A stretch of 64,000 bases of DNA from Reticulascus tulasneorum (lineage: Eukaryota > Ascomycota > Sordariomycetes > Glomerellales > Reticulascaceae), in assembly GCA_001557505.1 (NCBI GenBank), contig LSAX01000001.1, positions 2,356,001-2,420,000 of the forward strand, read 5' to 3'. Position 1 is the first letter of the stretch. Each line of letters opens with the position of its first letter. The translations under genes were made by a program, and so were the position numbers. The notes under the pieces are model-generated. The model made no database searches. It was not told where the DNA came from and saw nothing but the letters and a program-made list of their open reading frames with translations. Shown here piece after piece: positions 59,272 to 64,000 of this stretch.

Positions 59272-62200
59272 ATGGCTACCACGGAGAAGCTGGACCCTGA
59301 GAAGGGCGCGAACGTGACGGTTAGTTACCTGGAGACCTTTGCGCCTTCTTAAGCTGGGAATAGTGGCGCTGACGATGTGATTTGTTGTATGCAGGGTGAG
59401 GAAGTCACTGAGAAGTCGCCACCCTCAGATGAGGCGCCCAAGGCTCTCCATGAGCCGCGGAAGTTTAAGCTGGATCTGGCAGATGCCTTCACCCCAGACC
59501 GCGGCACCGAGGACATGTACAATGTGAAGGACAACAAGTTCGCCTTCTCGCCTGGTCAGCTGTCGAAGCTTTTCAACCCAAAGAGTCACAATGCATTCTT
59601 CGCCCTCGGCGGCCTGGCTGGCTTGGAAAAGGGTCTTCGCACCAACAGAGCCACCGGTCTTGGCGTGGATGAAGGCACGCTCGATGGAGTCGTGACCTTC
59701 GAAGAAGCTGCGAGGAAAGGTGCCCCCAAGTATGGCGAATCTGGCGATACCTTGCCCCAGCCTGATCCCAATGCGAAGACGGATATCCCACCCCCACCTC
59801 CGGTAGACAACTCGGGATCATTCCCAGACCGAAAACATACGTTCAGAGATAACCGGCTCCCGGACAAGAAGACCAAGTCTCTTCTTGAGCTCGCCTGGAT
59901 CACATACAATGATAAGGTTCTCATCCTACTTACAATTGCAGCCGTCGTGTCTCTTGCTTTGGGTCTGTACGAGACCTTCGGCCAGAAACACGAGGAGGGT
60001 GAGCCTAAGATTGCATGGGTTGAAGGCGTTGCTATTATGGTCGCCATCATCATTGTTGTCATTGTCGGGACCCTGAATGATTTCCAGATGGAGCGCCAGT
60101 TCAACAAGCTCAACAAAAAGAACAACGATCGTACGGTCAAGGTAATTCGGTCTGGAAAATCTGTTGAAGTCTCCATCTTCGACATTATGGTTGGCGATGT
60201 CATGCATCTTTTCACTGGAGACATGGTTCCGGTTGACGGCATCTTCATTGACGGACATGGAGTCAAATGCGACGAGTCTTCTGCGACAGGCGAGTCTGAC
60301 CTTCTGAAGAAGGTTCCTGCCGACGAAGTCTTTGCAGCTCTTGAGGAGATGGAGCGCGAAAAGACCGAAAACCCGAGTGTCGAGAAATTAGACCCTTTCA
60401 TCATCTCTGGCAGCAAGGTCCAAGAAGGAACCGGAACTTTCCTTGTAACCGCTGTTGGCGTGAACTCTTCGTACGGACGTACCACTATGTCTTTGAGGAC
60501 TGAGCAAGAAGACACACCACTGCAGAAGAAGCTCAACATCCTAGCCGACTTCATTGCAAAGGTTGGCGGTGGCGCTGCCCTCCTCCTCTTCGTTGTTCTG
60601 TTCATCAAGTTCTGCGTAGGGCTTCCCACCAACAAGGGGACCCCTGAAACGAAAGGTCAGGAATTCTTAGAGATCTTCATTGTATCCGTCACGGTTGTTG
60701 TGGTGGCCGTACCGGAGGGTCTCCCACTGGCAGTCACTCTTGCTCTAGCTTTCGCTACGACAAGGATGATGAAGGATAACAATCTAGTCCGTATCTTGAA
60801 GGCCTGTGAGACCATGGGAAATGCCACCACTGTATGCTCGGACAAGACCGGTACTCTGACGCAGAACAAGATGACGGTTGTCGCGACGACCCTCGGCAAG
60901 AGTCTTAGCTTTGGTGGCACCGACGCTCCTCTTACCGAAACCAAGGACGACAAAGCAAAGGCCAATGGAGCTCCCTCTGACGAAACTCCTATCAACTCTG
61001 TTCCCAATGTTGCTGTTGCCGACTTCACGAAAGACTTGAGTCCAGAGACAAAGCAGCTTCTGATCCAAGGAAATGCCGTCAACTCCACAGCTTTCGAAGG
61101 CGACGAGAATGGAGAAAAGACGTTCATCGGCTCGAAGACGGAAGTTGCTCTGCTCACCTTCTCCCGAGACCATTTAGGAGCTCGCCCTGTTCAAGAAGAG
61201 CGCACCAACGCAAATGTCGTACAGGTTGTTTCTTTCGATTCTGCGGTCAAGTACATGGCTACCATCGTCAAGCTTCCTAACGGAACATTCAGAGCTTATG
61301 TCAAGGGAGCGTCCGAGATTCTTCTGGGCAAGTGCACAAAGGTTATCGCCGATCCCACCAGCTCAGAGATATCGGGCATTGACCTTACTGCCGAGGATCG
61401 CGAGATGTTCGCTCAAACCATTAGCTCGTACGCCGGCCAAACGCTTCGCACCATCGGCTTCTCATACCGCGACTTTGAATCTTGGCCACCTGCGGAAGCC
61501 GTCTCCACTGAAGACCCACGGACTGCTGACTTCCATAAGCTGCACCAAGACATGACCTTGATTGCTATCTACGGTATCAAGGATCCATTGCGACCATCCG
61601 TCATTGAGGCTATCAAGGATTGTAAACGTGCTGGTGTTGTCGTTCGAATGGTTACTGGTGACAATATCATGACTGGAAGTGCCATTGCTAGGGAATGCGG
61701 CATCTATCACCCGGAAGAGGGCGGTATTGCTATGGAAGGTCCAGATTTCCGCAGGAAGACCGAGGAGGAACTCAAGGAACTTGTGCCTCGCTTACAAGTC
61801 TTGGCTCGATCAAGTCCTGAAGACAAGCGAATCTTAGTCCGGACCCTGAAGGATCTCGGTGAGACTGTCGCTGTTACTGGCGACGGAACCAACGATGCTC
61901 CTGCCCTGAAGATGGCTGATATCGGCTTCTCCATGGGTATTGCCGGTACTGAAGTGGCAAAGGAAGCATCTGCTATTATCTTGATGGATGACAACTTTGC
62001 GTCCATTGTCAAGGGCATGATGTGGGGAAGAGCTGTCAACGACTCTGTGAAGAAGTTCCTTCAGGTAAGTATTTATCACGATAGCCAGGCAGCGTCTTGT
62101 CTGTGTAGACCCATCTAACAACGTGATAGTTCCAACTGACTGTCAACGTTACCGCTGTTGTCCTAACATTCGTCACCGCCGTCGCTAGTGAAGACCGGAA

Positions 62201-63052
62201 ACCCGTTCTCAACGCAGTTCAGCTGCTCTGGGTTAACCTGATCATGGACACCTTCGCTGCCCTTGCCCTTGCGACCGATCCTCCTACCCGAAGCGTCTTG
62301 GACCGTAAGCCTGAGCGGAAGTCCGCGCCTCTAATCACATTGAGAATGACCAAGATGATTGTCGGCCAGGCCATTTGCCAACTGGTTATTACATTTGTGC
62401 TCAACTTTGCAGGTTGGAAATTGATGGGATACAACGAATGGGAAGATGAAGTAGAGGCCCAGGATCACTTGCGCACCCTCGTTTTCAACACCTTTGTCTG
62501 GCTCCAGATATTCAACGAAATCAAGTACGTATAAACAGTCTTTGCTCAGTGTAGATCTTGACTAACACAACCTACAGCAATCGTCGCCTTGATAATAAGT
62601 TGAATATCTTTGAGAACATTACCAAGAACTACTTCTTCATTGTCATTAACCTGATCATGATTGGTGGCCAAGTCCTCATCATCTTCGTCGGCGGACAAGC
62701 CTTCAAGATCACTCCGCTGAATGGCAAGGAGTGGGGTATATCGATTGGAGTCGGCGCAATCTCTGTCCCTTGGGGAGCTGCCATCCGTCTCTGTCCAGAC
62801 CACTGGCTTGCGGCTATCCTCCCCTGGTTCATCCGCAAGAAGTGGGCTCCCGAGACCATCTCTGACAAGCTTAAGGAGGAGCATCGCGATGAAGTGGACG
62901 GCGTCCATCCACCTCTTCGAGTGCTGACTGGCCTCCGAGGTGCCCGCGCACGAAAGCATATTGCTTTCCGGCAACGAATGCACGATACTAAGGTCAAGGT
63001 GAAGGCGAAGGTCAATGGGCCCAAGCCTGTTGGCCCGATCAAGGAGGTGTAG
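59272..63052 (+). CDS. pmc1: P-type Ca2+-ATPase (Pmc1/PMCA, type IIB)
   Basis: Pumps Ca2+ out of the cytosol into the vacuole (or across the plasma membrane), keeping resting Ca2+ low. Exons are 59272-59319, 59395-62064, 62130-62524 and 62578-63052, giving 1,195 aa. Marks in order are the first membrane pair around residues 190-245, SATGESD of the actuator domain, VPEGLPLAVTLAL in helix 4, the phosphorylation site Asp499 in CSDKTGTLTQNK, VKGASEILL of the nucleotide domain, MVTGDN and VAVTGDGTNDAPALK, then the C-terminal helices with LLWVNLIMDTFAALALATD. The first exon supplies only 16 residues. The C-terminal tail is short and basic, so regulatory sites probably lie in the N-terminus, as in fungal and plant IIB pumps. 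Vacuolar versus plasma-membrane location is not decided by sequence. Confidence 0.97.
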
Positions 63053-63636
63053 GGTTCGCATTTTTGGGGACTTGGGGGCGAGGGGCCCGACTCCTCGCCC
63101 TTGGCTTCTGGGCTCTTCTTTCAAAACTTGTGATTATTTCTCCCCAATAAATATGGGAAGGGATATTTATTTGTAATACCTTTGGTGGTCAAAAGGCTGG
63201 CGTGGGTCTGCGTTTCCTTACCTAGAGTGTGATACCATACATGCAAGTTTACTCACTTAATTTCATTTGTTCATGAAACTGGCTCAGGAGCGCTGTTCAA
63301 ATTTTGCCCATGATCTATTGCAGTCTTAAGATTTGCCTTATGTGATTGTACGTAGTTAAAAGGCAGTGTGAGTAATTCAAATGACGAAGTGCGGCGACCT
63401 ACATAATTACTGCGATCGTCTGTGTAAGGTAGGAACCTAAGGTATTGAGTGTGGATACTCTGGGCCAATCAGAATCGACTTAATTCGGCTACGCTGGATC
63501 TCGGAACTTCGCGAATTTCGTCAGGAACGTAACCTGAACTCGAACGCCAACAATTCATCCCTTTCCAGCGACCACGCACGAACCGCAACCACCTCAATTC
63601 CTGGACCAAAGTGCTCAGTCACAGATCTTATTCAAG
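63053..63636. other. Intergenic region
   Basis: 3' region of the Ca2+-ATPase gene (with CCAATAAATATGG at 63145-63157, a likely polyadenylation signal) and the promoter of QCR9. No gene is seen. Confidence 0.6.
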
Positions 63637-64000
63637 ATGGTAAGCTTGAAGGCTCGCAGCTCCGCCTCTGCGAGGTGCAATCAGCTAATCGCGCAACCCA
63701 CAGTCCGGCGCCACAGCTCGTCCGCTTTACACGCAAGCACCCCCCGACCCGAATGCGGCCATCGATATATGCTAACTACGGCTGCAGTGCGATCTTCAAG
63801 AACAACTTCACCATGCTGGGGTTTGTCTTCGCGACGGGCTTCGCTTTCGAGATGTGCGTTTGCCGAGGCGGAACGATCGTGAGAGAAACCAGGCTAATTG
63901 GCTGTAGGGGCTTCAACGGCGCGATGAACAAATACTGGGACTACTCGAACCGAGGCGTAGGTTTACATCCTTTTCTGGATGAAATGGAGAGCACGCTAAT
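63637..64000 (+). CDS. qcr9: Cytochrome bc1 complex subunit 9 (Qcr9/UQCR10), partial
   Basis: Small single-helix subunit of mitochondrial complex III, next to the Rieske protein. Exons seen are 63637-63639 (ATG only), 63704-63732, 63788-63853 and 63908-63956; the rest lies beyond the window. The 49 residues read include MSGATARPLYTAIFKNNFTM, then GFVFATGFAFEMGFNGAM and NKYWDYSNRG, which fit the Qcr9 family (Tyr, FKxN, helix with FAFE, W-NRG). Intron 2 (63733-63787) has a GC donor (AC|GCAAGC) and a normal CAG acceptor with CTAAC branch sequence; the only nearby GT donor gives a wrong frame. The first intron follows directly after the start codon. The final donor (GTAGGT at 63957) is inferred. 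Confidence 0.9.

Overview
The window is nuclear DNA of a filamentous ascomycete. Genes are interrupted by many short (about 45-75 bp) GT-AG introns, often with a CTAAC-type branch point. The proteins are recognisable fungal families. The kinase gene at 50132-52824 carries a premature UAG of a kind known from the Sordariomycetes, which makes that class the best guess. I support twenty protein-coding genes, rebuilt exon by exon by hand with reading-frame phase checked across every intron. I see no rRNA, tRNA, CRISPR array or intact transposon.

Left half (1-30 kb), gene-poor: a GPI-anchored Cu-only superoxide dismutase-like protein (3822-4693, -), a tiny V-ATPase V0 subunit f gene (8538-8968, +), a rhodopsin-domain/PTH11-like membrane protein (12617-14072, -), a short-chain dehydrogenase (17320-18353, +), an NTF2-like N-domain protein with repeated short aromatic motifs (20667-22421, +), an amino-acid permease (23367-25423, -) and a class I alpha-1,2-mannosidase (27657-29892, -). 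They are separated by gaps of 0.9-3.8 kb in which I find no gene.

Right half (30-64 kb), housekeeping and denser: Atg10 (+) tail-to-tail with the U1A/U2B'' snRNP protein (-), the Arp2/3 subunit Arpc1 (+), an unrecognised protein (+), the N-end-rule ubiquitin ligase Ubr1 (+, 2,146 aa), the COMPASS WD40 subunit Swd3/WDR5 (-), the neutral sphingomyelinase-type phospholipase Isc1 (+), a nucleolar FKBP prolyl isomerase (+), an NDR-type kinase of the PUK1/STK-21 kind (+), an F-box protein (-), the exon-junction-complex disassembly factor PYM (-), a Pmc1-type Ca2+-ATPase (+) and cytochrome bc1 subunit Qcr9 (+, cut by the window end). There is no operon-like logic; these are independent genes.

The main discovery candidate is the kinase. 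Its frame is intact over 836 codons except for one in-frame UAG (51920-51922). It replaces the first Trp of the conserved Asp-Trp-Trp-Ser of the kinase C-lobe. This matches the Sordariomycete pattern in which sexual-stage A-to-I mRNA editing turns UAG into UGG. A short predicted hairpin places the target A in its loop. Other notable points are a GC-AG intron and an ATG-only first exon in QCR9, a perfect 25-bp tandem duplication just upstream of the ARPC1 start, and the V-ATPase f gene, which is easily missed because of its size.
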